A model generated the notes under the pieces. That model was not told the DNA's origin and ran no database searches. It saw only the letters and a program-made list of their open reading frames with translations. A stretch of DNA of 64,000 bases from Struthio camelus (Eukaryota; Chordata; Aves; Struthioniformes; Struthionidae): the NCBI RefSeq assembly GCF_040807025.1, contig NC_090952.1, positions 6,650,001 to 6,714,000 of the forward strand. The letters are read 5' to 3'. Below are positions 46,734 to 61,027 of this stretch, in pieces (the first letter of the stretch is position 1; each line of letters starts with the position of its first letter). The translations under genes and the position numbers were made by a program.

Positions 46734-49700
46734 CGCCCGTAGCCCGCACACGCCGGGCTCTCGCCGGCGCCCCGCCGCCCGCCCTTGCCCTCAGGCCGTT
46801 TGGTGCCCCCTCAGGGACGGCCTCTGGGTGTCCCCGCCCGGGGGAGACACGCGTCCTGCGGGCTCGCAGCACCCTGAGGGAACCAGCCGCACCGATCACC
46901 CCTTAGGCAGCTCCCTGTCCTCGCCCTTGGCTTTCCTCGGGCTGGTCTTTCCGCCCCTTGCGTTCCCCTGGTGCCCCTTGCGTTCCCCTGCTGCGGATGC
47001 AGTGCCTGCGAGGAAATCCCAAGCCAGTAAACTCCGATTAAGGGGGTACCCTGGGGGCAAATGATGAACTGACCCTGGAATTTCCCATAAGGAGTTTGCA
47101 AGGCCTTGCTAGCTCAAAACCAACCAGCAGTGCTGGCAGCTCAGGTTTAATACTTCAAAGAGGTCAGGGCTTCATTAAAAGAGGTTTGGAAATAAAGGAA
47201 GCTATATCTTCAGGAGAAATCTCCTTGAAGTTTGTTGCACTTGAAGGACGCTTTTCTTCCACGCTACCACTTCTGATCCCCTTGAGGTTTCAGCACTTGG
47301 TTAAAAATAGCAACTTGCGGGGGGCTTCGTGTCTTTGTGTGTCTCCCTTTCCCATGTGGGAGCATTTCAAGTTGCATTTGATCCTTTGAAGCAGAGCTGG
47401 GGGAGATGAGGCTTCAAAAGCAGGAGTTGTGGCGCACCTGGGGGTGCCGCACTGCTGCGTGCAGGAGCAGGAGCAAACAGGCCAACTTAATTTCTTCATG
47501 AGGAATCAGTGCCTCATCTCTGAGATGTGTGGGCACAGAAATCGCAGGAAAATGCCTACATTTTCTTTGGTATTTCCATGCTTATTTGTGTGGTGTTTCT
47601 CTGTTGTGTTCTGCTCTTCACTGTAGATGTTAGATTACCTTCTCCTTTCTCTGACGCTCATTTCACGCTGCTGTAAAAGCTCCGTCTTCCCTGGAGTTAC
47701 TCCCGATTTTCACCAATGTCAGAAAAAAGGAGGAAGCAGGTTAATGAGATTTAGAAGAGTTTTTCCATCTGCCACATGACTTTTCATTATTTCATTAAGC
47801 ATGAGGATTTCATTGGATTACCGTGCTATTCATTCATGACACTGCAAATTGTGTAAGGGAGATGATCTGTCATTTACTGTGGAATTTCTTCTGACAGTAA
47901 TTCTCTGTGATTTTCTTTGGGTAGTGAACACATTTGGCAATACAATGCTTCTTTAGCATTTTATGTTTTTTTTCCTGGTTTGGTATCAAGAGGATAGCTT
48001 CTGGAAACCCTGGGAAGCATCAGTGCCCCTGGTTTTCCTGGATTCATTCAGAGATTTAACGTATTCCTTCTGCAGAAACTCTTTGAAACCAAATGACAAG
48101 CCCCAGCCTCAGTGAATTTCACATTTTCCCTAGCGTACCTTCCCCCCAGTTACACGTAGAATAAATAGCTAAGCCTGAGATTGTGCCCCAACAGGTTTGT
48201 CCAACTTCTCATGAAAAAACAGCAAATCTTAGAGGTAGAAAAGAGCCCTCCACCGAAGGTGCTCTAGCAACCATCAGTAGAAGTGTCCAGCTTAACCCAG
48301 CAAAAGGCAGCTCCTTATCAGATTGCATATCGGTACCTTGACTTGCACCTGGCATTAAATAGGAAGCTAGTGCGGTCCTCAGAGAGTTCCTGTAATGTGC
48401 TCCATCTGGCTGACACGTGCAAGTGAGCAGCCAGCTGCATGCTACACCGGTTTTTAAAGGTCTGAATAGTCTGCAAAGGTTACCCGTAAAAGGCATATTA
48501 CAGAAATCCCAATGAATTTCATAAAGGCATAGGTTACAGTGGACATTTGTGGATCGGAGAGATAATAAAAAGTATTTGGCAGAAGGCAGAAAGCACATCT
48601 TGCCACAAAGTGTTCCTGAAGATCTAGGATGAAGTGGAGCGTAGTGCAATTGCTACCGAAGCGGGTAAGGGAAAAGTCTGGCTACCCACATTTTCAGTGC
48701 TGACTTTGTTCCTTACTTGCCAGCATTAATTTCCTAATAATTTTCGTCCTAATAATTCTGGAATTTGATCCAGACTTGCATCCACATCAGTGCCAGGCAC
48801 AGAAAAGGCAGGGAGAAAGCCATGTCTGCATCTGATGACAAAGGAAGGAAGAAGGGCACATCGCTAGCTGTCCCCGTAGGCAAAGGCTGATGATGGATTT
48901 GGAAGCACCATTATGGATGTCAGACCTTTGTCCATCATTAGGAAAAGATAATCTGTTAGCACAGTCTCTGTGTGCCCTAATTAGGCTGGAAGCCAAACTG
49001 AAACAGGGCCAGGAAGTCAGAGGAGTCTAGATAGCACTGATGTTATTGAGGTATTAACTCCTCAGTCACCTTTCCCTCAAAGTTCATCTCGAGCAATGGG
49101 TTTAATGAAACGCTGACTTCCCAAGGCACAAGAGGGAAAGGCAGATGCAAGCCTGCATCTATCCAGCAGGCTGTAGGTTGAACCTTCTCTGGAAACTTTA
49201 TGGACTAAATTAGGCAGAGTTGCACTGAAGAAGTTGAACCTGATTCACATCCAAAGAGTTTCTTCTGCAATGCAGATAGAGGATTTTGCAACTGTGAAGC
49301 ATGTTCACTGTGGTTGCTGCGTGAGGGCGGTCCAGCTGTCCAGCCCAAAGGATACCTCCCTGTTCAGGACTTCCCAGGTGCCCAAGTGAAGGAAACTCTT
49401 AGCTCTTACCAAATCTTAGCAAAGGAATATCAGTGCCCTCTCCTTCTGTGTTAAGAGTGGCTGATTGCAACCGGTGTGCCCTTCTGCCTTGCTGGTCAGG
49501 AGATAGCGGAGGCTGCCTGGGTGTGCGGTATAAAAGAAGAACCGAGAACGTTTCAGAGTTCCTGAACTGAGACTGGAGGATGGAAGTTAACCATAGCTAT
49601 AAAATTCATACGGCTCGGCGGATGGTCTCCTTCAGAGAACTCCTAACCTCTGTGGCTCATTCAGTCCTTGAGGGTGTTTCGCTGGGCTGTGCAAACTTCA

Positions 49701-52362
49701 TCCCCACAATTTCTTCCCTCTTTGTAAAAAAGAGCTTGAAAATATCATACGAATCTTTACGTTTCCTAAGACAGTTCTATCATGAAATTTCTACTTCCTT
49801 TGTGTTTATTACATAGCTTACATTTGACGCCTTATAGTGCTAGCTAGAGTATTTCTGCTCAAGACCTTTTCTGTAGTAATTATTGTGCAGATAGCAACAG
49901 CTGGCCCATGTTTTTAGCAGGGAGTGGGTTGGTTAAAAAGCAGCCCGTTAAAAAAATATCTGCAAAGAATTATTGACACTGGCAACACTTTATATCTTGC
50001 ATGAAAAATGTAGTGCCTTTCACCCCCTGATGTTATCATCAGAAAAAAGTTTTTTAATATATTAGCACTCCAAATAACTTTTGGGGAGATTGAAATAAAG
50101 TCAGTAATTCCAGTGATTTAACACTGGGAAGCTAACAACATTCAAGAATAAAAATTAGGTCCTGCCTGATCCCTTTGAAATTAAAGCAAGTTTGAAATTA
50201 CAAAAAAATTTTTTTTTCATTTCGCCACATCTTCTACAAATCAAATATATTAGGAAGGGCACTTTATCTTCCTAACATTTACATTTCAAATATGCCACAT
50301 ATCGGTAGCTAAGTCAACTCAGATCCTCCTTGGTTTCGCGACTAAGGTTATCATTGCATGTAGTGAGGAAGACCATCAGCTCAGCAGTACAACATTGCAA
50401 AGTGAAAGGCACCACGGGTACGTTTTTGCCTTTCCTTGAGGCAGTCAGTGCTGGAAACTTGAGGCTCAGATAGCTGACAATACGGGCTGTTGATCAGTTC
50501 TAGTAAACCAAAAATCTGTCTCTTAATTGGTGTTATTTCTAAATATTTGCTTTACTACGGGAAAATTTTATAAAACAGAGAAAACTTTTTTTACACTTGT
50601 GATATATGAGCCTCCCTGCCTGAAGCTGCCACAGTCAAAACTAACTGGAAATCTCTTTACTCTAATTAATCTATTTAAGGCAAGGGGAAAAAAAATGTAA
50701 AGTATTTCTGAATACTTCCCTAACCTCTGAAAAACAGCATCGTACCCAAAAGAATACTGAGAATACAAACCAGATTGTTTGTAGAAGGTTTCCGTATGAG
50801 AACTTCATATCCTATTTTCTTTAAAAATTTCAAAAATATATATCTCTACAGATTTCCTGTTTGCTCTGCTAATATGTGTGAATCAAAGCAAGAGCAACAA
50901 GGTTCATTTGAGTTACCTCTGTCCTTTTATATGTCCTCTGAATTGTTCATTGCATGACGCAGTACTTGCAAAAAGCAGCAGCTCTGTCTATTTTAGTTTG
51001 AAGTAATATATCAACTTGAGCCATAGATAAAGTATTTATGTTGCTAGTAGGTTTATGCACAGGTGAAAAGGTTTCCAGCAACCACAGATGATTTCTTAGG
51101 TACAGTCAGTGACAGGTTATCTGTTTTTTTCCTAAGTTTGTCTTCCAAATTGCCAGCGTGATTTGAGGGAGGGTGAAGATCTGCCACATGCTGTGTACAC
51201 TCGCTAAGATGAAATATGTGTTTTGCTTCCAAAGACGGTTGCAAAGTAGATGCAGCAAGGGTCACTTGATCATCAGCAAAGGGCAGGATGAACAAGGAAG
51301 CTGCTTTCAGTTTACACTGCAAAGCAGTTTTAGGGGCAGCAGCATCAACCTGAACACAGGAAATTTCCAGGAGGCAGAGTTTGACTCTCACAGGGAGAGT
51401 CTGAGAAGGACATTGAGGCTTGGCCCTGTTGCAGTTCACTTGGTTTGACATTTCCTCTGGTTTTCTCCTTCACTCCACCTTTGATTTTTCTCTAGAGTGA
51501 CCAGATGTCATTGGAATGGGAATTACAAATGGAAATAATTAAAAGATGTTTGGAACATCTAAACAACAGCTAGGAGCAAAATCGGTCTGTCCCAAACACT
51601 GTCCTTCAGCATCCATCCCAAATGACTGGCAGGGGACTAGGGCTCCCGAGCGCTGATCCTGACATTCTTGTTCCCCCAGTCCTCACCTTTGGGCAGAGCT
51701 GCAGTCAACCACAAAAAAATAGGCTATATAAATAAACTGGCATAAAACATGTGTAATAGAGAACTGCTCTCCTCATTAAGTTAGACACTTCTTTTTCTTT
51801 CTAAGGCCACAGAGAAAATAGCAGAACCTGCCAAAATCAACCAGCCAAGGTTATTATCTGGAAATGGCATTTAGTATAGGCACACATGCTCGAAGCTTGC
51901 CCCAGGGAGCAGAACTTCAGCAGCAGAGAGCTTGCAATTACCAGGAGCAAGGCAAGATTAGAGCAAATCATTCGAAGCAAGGATTTGTGTATGAGAGATG
52001 TGATCTTAAAGACTCATCCATGAGCCGTTTTCCTCAAGTGGGGAAGGAGAAAGGTTGAGAGAAGGTGGGGAGTCTGATCTTATGAGACTGCGACGAGCAA
52101 CACCGCTGCCCGTTTTGTATAAATTGCACACTACCTGAGTGCTGAGCGCACTCACGGGGGAAACCCCGGCTTGCCTGAAACCGTGTATTAGCATAAATTA
52201 GGAACTGAACCAGGCGAATCTTGTGACTGCTTTTATGACCTGATCACATCTCCTGCATTTGCCAGTATGTGGAATATAAAACTGGAAGGAATCTATTGGG
52301 TCAAGCCTTGTCCCTGGTTCACGGAGTTGAATCTGGTGCAATGAGGCTTGTCTGCGCCTTAG

Positions 52363-52406
52363 CCGAAGCAGGGTTTGTGGGACGCTGAAGCAGGGTTTGC
52401 GGGACG
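52363..52406. repeat. Tandem duplication, 22-bp unit
   Basis: The words 'gaagcagggtttgtgggacg' and 'gaagcagggtttgcgggacg' follow each other with a 22-bp period and one T/C difference. This is a small local duplication in otherwise unique DNA. Confidence 0.9.
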
Positions 52407-55400
52407 TGCAGGCATCACTGGCATTACACTGTATATACCAGAGCAACTATCTCAGCCCTGTACCTTCAAAAGCTTTGAAAATGTAAGCACTGAATTCACA
52501 TAGAGAGGGCAACTGTGCTACTAGTCTGTGCAGATGTTGCTATCTTTGTGCTAGCCTGTTACTAACAGTGTAATACGACTGTGTGCTCTGATGGATGGTG
52601 AATCAAGTCTGTGAACAGTTTTAAGAGGCAGACCAATAGCCTCATCTCCAAGTCCTTGGATTAGTCTGTCTTTACAGCACATACTTTTTGTCCTCGCTAC
52701 ATCCTACATCCTTCTCGTGTTCTCTCCCCCCTTTCCTGAATGTCTCCAAAACTCCCCTCAGGGCTCGGGATTCCTAGAATTTTTACATTACAAAAAGCCA
52801 AGAGGAATTTCTCAGCCCTGCCACAGCAGGGGTCTGCACAGTTTCTCTGCCCTGAGAAACCAAAATAAATACCAAAATTTTGCCTTTTAAATTGGGTCTG
52901 GTGCTGAGATTTGGCAAGCCAGGATGGGATTGCCTAAGCTCTGCAGCTGAATCTCTTCAGTTTTCTACAAGCAGATGCACTACGTCTCCATGCTGCACTG
53001 AACTTTACAAGATGCATTTTTTGCAACAACCTCCCCCCCCAGTATGTACAGACGCAAAAGGAGTAACAGCAAGCGGATGGTGTGCTTGTAACCAATGTTC
53101 AGGGCTTTTGTTGTGCCTCTAAGCAGTAAAGCTTTTAGCACTGAGAAGGAATTCTTGACATTACTGAGCAAGAAAGGAAGAACCTCATCTAACCCTTCAA
53201 CTGATGAAAGGCTGCACAAGCCGGTTTTCCTTTGTGCCCTGAAGGGAATGGCAAAAGCATATGGTCCCCAAGATTTCAAAATTCAGCCAAACACTAGACT
53301 CAGGCCCAGAATGTAAAGGAAATATATGGACTAGCCTTCTATTTTCAGATCACTTGCCTTTGTCTTCTGCATTTCCACATAGGTTTCCTTAGATCTTCCT
53401 GTGTTTTTCTGAACTGTGGGAACATGATTGCCAAGGAAATAGAGAGGGGAGTTTTCAGCCTTGCTGGGATTGTTCTTGATTTGAGGGTCAAGGAAGTTTG
53501 ACCTAGTCATTACCTGTTCCATTTTTTAAAAAGAAAAACTCCATGAATCTAACACACCTCAGCCAAAATGTTTGCTTCCTTAGAGTCAGCTCCGAAATTG
53601 CACACCTTAAATTCTTCCTCACAGATACGCTGAGGTCAGGTTGCAGGAAAAACGCCAACCACCATGGGGATACTGTGCCTGTTCCTATATAGTTGTGAGC
53701 AAAATGCGATGGCCCGTATTGTTCATAGAGGTACTCCACGCAAAAATACACCCTCAAGCAGCTGTTCTGTAAGGGATCAGTCTTGTGCGTGGCGTTAGCT
53801 CCTGTCTAATTAATTGAAATCAGTGCTGAATACAACAATGTGGGCACTCAGAGCAAACGCAGAAAACCTTCTCCCCCTGTTTTCCAGATAGGCCAGTGTG
53901 GGTTTGGGTCCTGCAGCTAGAACAGTTTAGGAGTGAAAGCAATTTTCTTTCCATGCCTGGAAAAGCGTAGCTGCTGATGTGGACGTGGAGCCTCCCAGAA
54001 TCCCAGTCTTGATCCTAGAGTTCCTCACAGCAGCTCGGAAGGGCTTAGTTTGGCCCTTTGTAGCCATAGGGATCATGCCTGGAAGTTGATGCTGAGCCTG
54101 GCTTTCCCTGGCTTTTGGGTTTGGTTGCATACAGGCTGGTGTTTCAGACCTTTAACTTGCTGATGCCTACCAAAGCGTGTCCTCCAGGAGTTATAAAAAG
54201 TGTTTTTCCCCTCCGCTTCTTCAGTTGTTCTTCCAGCTGCTTGAAACTGCCTCCCAGAGGGGTCATAACCCATGCCCACACAGTAGCATTTGGAAACCCT
54301 TCTTGTGGGCAACGCTAATTACAGCGCGCCTTCGTGCAGGAAATGCCTGTTGGAAGAGATTGCCCAGAGCCCCGAACAGGAAGACGTATGTGACTGTGTT
54401 TGAAAGGAGGGAAGTAAAACACCATGGCTTATAATTTGCCAACCTCAAGGCCTCTCTCTTTCCTTGCAGAAAAATGAATCCCACAGGTGCACGATATGCA
54501 GCGTTGTCCAGCGCTGCGTCGCTAGATCCGTTCTCCCCTCTCCGCTTAGGCAACTGTACCCGCTCGAACCGCTGCCACGGCTCTCCTGAGTCCATACTGT
54601 CGTGGCTAGTTTGTTCAGCAAAGATAAGGGAACTTCATGAACATGCACCGCCTAAAAGGACAGCTACTGCCTTTGCTCCTCAGCCCATGAGCAATGATCA
54701 GAAGAAATAATAATGCAGTGCCCAGGTGTGGGGAGAAATGCTTTTCCCAGGCCTCTCTGCAGATACGTATGAGGCAAAGAAGTTATGTCAGCTTGCGCTG
54801 CATGGCACAGCAGGACAACGCTAAACAGCAAATTTGGCTAGTTAGAAGGGTTTTGTACTGTTACAATTAGAGGGTGATTCAAGTGAATGTAAACAATGAT
54901 GTCACCCTGAGAACCTTTTAAACGCAATTTAAGCTATTACATGGTGTGAAGCAGAGAGAATCAGCTAACCTTTTGGCCTGCCACATTTTTCCTCTACAAA
55001 TGGATGATGTCTGGATTATTTTCATTTCATGTTCATGCGTTTGGGGCAAGCTTTGCTCTCAGTTACATCGGTTTAAAACTGTAGCTTGGCTGGCTGAAGA
55101 CAGTTGCCTGTCTTTGAATTTACCTTTGTGTGATAGAGAATATTTATTTTATTATGTTTTTTTAATAAATGTTATGGTAGAATCTGAATGAGAAGAGCGC
55201 TCACCGAAAGCTGCTCTCAGCACTGCATGCTTTATAAAGGTAGAGATTTTTACTGATCTGGTCTGAAAATCTTGATTTGTTTTGGAAGTGAAAACTCACT
55301 GCAAGAAAGCCAAGTGACGTGAAGCTTCTTTCTTTCTCTCTGCCCCTCAGTTTAAGTATTCCTCCATGAATATTCCCACCTATATGTTGAAGGAAAGCCA

Positions 55401-58400
55401 GCGTTATGGCCCTGGCACACAGACTGCGGCAATATCTGGTTTTGGGAGGCAGCACGCACTAGTCCACCTTGGGGCTAACAATCCACTGTTTGGGAACCAG
55501 TGCATGCTCTCACTTCCCATTTATTCTGGTCCTGAAAATCCCACGTTCTGCTAAGCCTTCTGGAGGCTCTCAAGCTTAAAACAACTCTTCCTCAGTCTTG
55601 GCAAACTTTCTGTTGAGTAAGGACCTACTAACAGCTAGGACAAGAGAACAGGGTTTGGCCCAATAGGATTTACCAGAGAAAGCAATTAAACTGCAGCATC
55701 CTATGTCAGCAGAAAGGGAGCATAGCATGCACAGGAGGAGGGATTCCCTGGGGCAGAACCTCCTTCGGCTGTAATCTCAACACACTTGGCCCATCTCACT
55801 TTGAAAGTGAGCCGCCGTGTTTCTCGCAGCTCGTCATCCCACTCAGTGATGATTTCTCCAAGTCCATCGATCCTGCAGGTCTCTGGGAAAGGAAAGGCCA
55901 GTTGTTACCATGAAGCTGCTAATAATTCCGTTAATGGTTTTATTCCTTAATCCACTGATACATCAGGTTCAGACTCTGTGCAGCAAGGAAATAAACCCAG
56001 TCTTTGGTATGATGTATTTTTAGGTTTGGAATTGCTCCTGGTGTTGCAGGCTGTGCTTGGATTGTTTTCTCATAGCTTTCACACCACGTCAAATAAACAG
56101 TGGTAGCTTCATTCACTAGGTCACTGTAGCTCTGTACATGTTGCCTCGTGTCAGATGCAGTTTAGCTTGGGTGATATCACCTTGCCCTAATGAAAGAGAA
56201 GTGCAGGTCAAACAAAATGGCCCAGTATGACAGAGTTCCTGGCATGGAGGAGCTGTCGGGGCAAGGAGACTTCAGGAAGATGGCAGGTTGCTAAAAAGGG
56301 TATGTGAAAAATTCCCCCCATCTGACTCCAGACAGTACGGCGACCTACAATCCCCATCAGGAGATTTGTCATTACGTTTGAAGGAGGATGTATATGCGGC
56401 TGATTCCTTCTTCTTAGCTCTAGACATGAGGTTATTCAGGGATGCTGTCTGATCTATACACTTTTCAACCAGAAAGAGCAATAGACTCGATTATTCTCCT
56501 GACCTGTATCAGGAGAAAACTGTTAGAAAGACTGGGATGGGGGAACCTGGAAAGACCGCTAATAAGATTTTGATTTCCACAATATGTTAATTAGAGTGTG
56601 ATTTTTTTCTACCAAGGATAAAAACATTTTGATTGTCTTGTACTTTGTCTTTTTTATTGTTGTATACTTTACATTTGAAAGGTAATGTTCACACCTACAT
56701 AGTCCAATTCCATGATTAATTTAATTTAATAAATCATGAAAGCGTGTAGTGTGCCTCCTCCTGGTTACTGAAGCTGGTCGCTATTAAAGTTTGTGCATAA
56801 CGGTGGTTGTTATATTGTTGTTATCATTAAATTACCAACTTTCCTTTCCTGATGTACTATGCAGCATGTCAGAACTGGTATACAATATCATCTAGGGCAG
56901 GCAGCCACAAAGAGGCACTGCAACATCCCACAAGTCTACTGGTGCGGACTAATGCTCCCCAGAGAAAGGTTCTCCTTTTCGCATCCTAAGAACGTGTGCC
57001 TCATTTTGTTTTAACATTCTTCATGATTGTATTTTCAACTTTCTGGAGAGTTTCTGCCAGAAGGACAAAGGAAGAGAAAAGGAGACATTTTTGTCTGAGT
57101 ATAAATGACAGTTTTCATCTGCCAAACCTGTCCTGCACTTTTGAGAAAATAAGGATGGAAAAGCTGAAAATTCTATGCTCAAGGTGAGATTACTGGAAAA
57201 GCTAAAACTGAGCTAGTTTGGATTTCCATGGGGTAGAGTTTGCATAGCTGCACTTCAAAGCCATTTGCTCTTCCACTGTGCTATGTCACAGCATCACTGT
57301 GCTCTAAAACATTAATCTAGTCTTTTAAGTAATAAATGGATTTGTGGCCTGTTGTTGAGCATTACAACTTTGACTGGCTGCCTTTCTGTCTACCTGTAAC
57401 TGTGACGTCCTTCAGTCTGACCACGCGAGCTGAAAATTTTGATGTAAACATCTTCCTGATGTAACTGAAATTTTTATATAAGGACCTTCTCAGGATAGTT
57501 TACATTAGAAAGATAAAGGGTAACTTTCAGAAATGGGCAGCTACTGCTCAGGAAATGAGGAGTAACCATGGCAGGAGAAATGACTGGATAGACTCAGTTA
57601 AGCCAGAAGTATGAGCTACAAAGCTGACAGCTTGAACCTCTTACGAGGGTGAAACAAATCCGCTTGTAAAGGCAACTAGAAGTTGTTCCAGGATCTGCAA
57701 ATGCATGTCAGAAACGTGCTGTAAGGAGCTCCTGTTGCCGTGCAGTGCTGCACAATGTCCTTTAGGGGCTGGTCTGTTGCATTAAAAACGCCACCGGAGT
57801 TTTTCTCCTTGTGCAGAGAGGGGATAGAAGCGCATCCGTTCAAATGGCAACGATGCTGTCACTAGCGTGTCTCCTCAGATGGTGTCTTTATCTTTCCTGG
57901 ATCACATTAGGGCAGCCACGCTATGCAATCAGTAAGGTGAAAATCGCCCGAGTTGAGAACAAGCCCTTTTCCTCAACAAAGGCCAGGTGTAATCTTTAAT
58001 TCGTTGTTCAGTGCATGACACTCTGCATGAGAGAGATACAGATGGCTTTAGGCTGGGATTCCTATGATAGGTTCTGGACATTTCTGATGGTCAAGCTCTT
58101 TTCTGTGTATTTATTTTGCATTCTTTGGGCAGCAGAGATAGTGGTTAATAATGCCATCATTAAAACCATCACCATTATGGTTCAGGGTGAATCCTTCACC
58201 ATGACAAATCAGATAGCTAATGCCTTGCAGACGGTCTGTTTCAAGCTTCTGGTTCTTTGATTTCCAGACTGACCCATATACCTAGTCTTGTCTGGTGTTG
58301 CCATACACAGGCTCCTTAAGTTTAGAGCTAAGCTAAACAGACTTTGAAGAGGTTACTGTACTGCATCAGCTTCATTCTATAGATGAGGCCACACGTGGCC

Positions 58401-59639
58401 CATGATTTTTTGGGGGTTTCCCTCTTAAAGCCACCCCTAGTCATTAACCAGTTTTGAAAACCTCCTCCTGCTTGATTTGCCCAACGCTGCAGGGAATGCG
58501 CAGAAGAGCATCATTAGGAGAGCCCAGAACAACCTAATTCCTTTAGTCATCTTTCCTGTTTAAGAACTTTCTGCTTATCAGAGCTCTGGTCTTGACATCT
58601 GCTAGTAGTGAAAACAAAATTGTGACACGTGGGTGTGGTGGGAAGTGAAGAGAGTATCTAATATTCCCATCTTCTTGCAGTGTATATGATAAAGGTATTG
58701 AGAGGGATTCTCAGCATACATAGGGCAAAGGTCTTTCTCTGATGCTCTTTCATTTACTCGTTCAAGTGATGTCCTTTAGTGTGTATTGTAATGCTAGCCT
58801 TTGAAAGGCTGCCTTTTTTGTTTTGATTCTATATTGTTCTAAGTTAAATAGTAGGAAAAGAGAAATCTCTGCTGCCATCACATTCTCTTATAGGTCTATT
58901 CATTATAGATCCTGAGAGGAAATTGAGAGTTCTCCTGGACAATGCTCTGATACACAAACGAGCATACATTAACTTTCTGTGACTGTGCAGTTCATTTTTG
59001 GCCGCGTTTCCTTCACATTCTTAAGAATGTGGATTCAGGCATGATTTGGTTTGATGTCTTCCTCTTCCCTGAACTACTGTCTTGTTAGACATACTGCACG
59101 ACAAGCAGGGATGGAAGTGCCTCAAGCAAAGATGGTGGTGCGTGCATTGATGGTGCTTCTGGAGTGAGTGGGAGGGCCAGGTTGAGAGGAGCAGAGGAGA
59201 GCAGGTCAGGACTATGGGGCTTCGGCTGAACTGGGTGAGGGAAGCTCGGTCGGCAGCTGGCCAGGCGCACTGCCCCAGGCCAAGAAGGATGGTCGGGTAC
59301 GTAGAGAATGAGCAGTGACAGGGAAGTAACATGACTTTGGTTCACTGCCTGTTGAGGAACTCCTTGTGGGAAGACCCTTAGGGGCATATCTACAGCAGCT
59401 TTGGCAGCACGAACTCCAGAACAGGGAATGTGGAGGGGGATGATAGAGGAACACAGGAACAGTCTCTAGATATGAAACAGCTGATGCAATTACAGCTGTG
59501 TTCACTGTACTAATTAGTGTGGACACTTTGCCCGGGAACACAGCTCAGCTGCTTCATGAGCTGCGCTCTTGAGTTTGTAGGTACCCACTCAGACCTCTCC
59601 TGCTCTGGGCACTTCAGCCCTGTGGTCCAGAAATGCTTT

Positions 59640-59755
59640 CTGCTTTTGTGCCTCTGCTCTTTTTCTGTAAAACAGGGAGATTAGCACTTCCCTTCCTCCC
59701 TGGGTTGTTGGGATGACAAACATTTTGAAGAGAAAAAGGAGCTCAGGTGCTGCAG
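59640..59755 (+). mobile_element. MIR-type SINE relic (3' half)
   Basis: The words 'ctttttctgtaaaacaggga', 'gattagcacttcccttcctc' and 'cctgggttgttgggatga' follow the MIR 3' half (CATCTGTAAAATGGGGATAATAATAGTACCTACCTCATAGGGTTGTTGTGAGGAT). Boundaries are approximate. Confidence 0.65.
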
Positions 59756-60802
59756 TGATGGGAGTCATAAATTTACTTTGTCTTTCACTTTCTTTGCCAG
59801 GGTAGAAGTTATTTGAGCCTACAAGGATATTGAGGCATTTAAAATTGAAATGTTTAGGACTGGGATACCTTGGTAGGCCTGGCCCTACGTCAGTTCTGAA
59901 CTGTCAGATAGGAGCTTGGTGTGGGCTGTTGCTCTTTTGCACTAACTTGTTGTGCTTCCATCTGTTTTGCATGGGAACAAAGCCAAGCAGATGAAAAAGA
60001 TTAGAGCCTCAATCAGTCATTGTTACCCTATCTTCTGCAAACAGCTTTGCCCAGTCTGAGAAGCGGGACACCTGCTTCTGAAATGCCGCGTGTCCCATTC
60101 AAAAGGTGCGTCAAGCACACCACTCCCTGCAAATGCTGGCTTGCAGAGCCTGCTTGCAGGTCCTGGGTACTACCAGGTGCATGGCATCGATGCTCAGTGG
60201 TTGCAAGGCTACAGTTTTTCTTGAATTTCCTTTTACATGGTACCTCTGTTAGCCTCTTGGCCCCACACATACGCTGTAAGTTGCTGCTAGCTTCCTTGGG
60301 GGTATAATGAAGCACACACACACGCACACAGGTACAATTGCATGCAGTGTCCCTCCAATTGCAACCAGATTCCAAAAAGCCTCTTGGTTTTCATTTTGAC
60401 TGTGTCTTCTGGTACAGAGAAATTTGCCAAGCTAATTTTCAGCTCTTGTCTAACGGATTCCCCTGCTGAGCGTCTGCTACAGTTAAAGGATTCCAGACTG
60501 AGAGTTTGTTTCAGTCTCCCCTGTGCGCACCTATGTCGGAGGTGCTTCTTGGAGCGCTAGTTAATGAGTCTGAGCGTGACTGTGGTGGTGCTGACGTTCA
60601 GAAGGTGTTTCTGCTCCTCAGAGGAGGAGGGCATCCCTCGCACCTTTGTAGCCCACTAGTCTTCTGTCGACATTCAGCCCAGCAGAAATAAGGTGCTTCT
60701 AGGTGCCAGACTGTGCCAGGGGTTGAGAGTGAATACTGCATTTATCAAAGTTGAGGAAGCAAAAGGAGAAACCCCCCCTTGCTAGGAGCTTGCAGACTTT
60801 TC

Positions 60803-60815
60803 GGGGGGGGGGGGG
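60803..60815. repeat. Poly-G run (about 13 G)
   Basis: An uninterrupted G homopolymer that is low complexity and error-prone. Nothing else of note lies around it. Confidence 0.95.
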
Positions 60816-61027
60816 AAGGAATGACCTGCAATTGGGCAACATTCAGCAAGGGTTTGAAATACACTGTCACATGCTCTTTTCTCCTTGCCCTCTCTGTTTG
60901 CCCCATTGAACATCCTTACAGGAGAGGGCACCACAGTCCATGACACCAGACATCCATTAATGTCAGCTCCTTTGAGCTTCTGTGGCAACCAGAGAGCCTT
61001 CCTCTGGATGATTCTGCAGCTCGAGCG

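Larger units (their letters stand above)
44340..47000. promoter_or_regulatory. CpG island spanning promoter, exon 1 and start of intron 1
   Basis: GC content and CpG density rise sharply near 44.34 kb, peak between about 45.0 and 46.75 kb, and fall to background by about 47.0 kb. The island brackets a TATA-like element at 45519-45525 and the signal-peptide ATG at 46085, so it marks the 5' end of a gene transcribed on the plus strand. Long open frames on both strands here (up to 452 codons on minus) result from rare stop codons in GC-rich repeats. The upstream part, 44.3-45.4 kb, could serve a divergent transcript, but I see no specific evidence for one. Confidence 0.85.

Noticed and set aside
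45541-46899. 452-codon minus-strand open frame across the CpG island
   Set aside because: Its translation is dominated by repeats such as RLGSA and PLSAARAYNG generated by the GCCGA array and the minisatellite. Stop codons are rare in GC-rich DNA, and it runs antisense to the signal-peptide exon.
54472-54600. Acceptor-like 'tttccttgcag' followed by an open segment, considered as exon 2
   Set aside because: Joined to the phase-1 exon it meets a stop at the second full codon. In other frames the open length is short and no donor or domain is visible.
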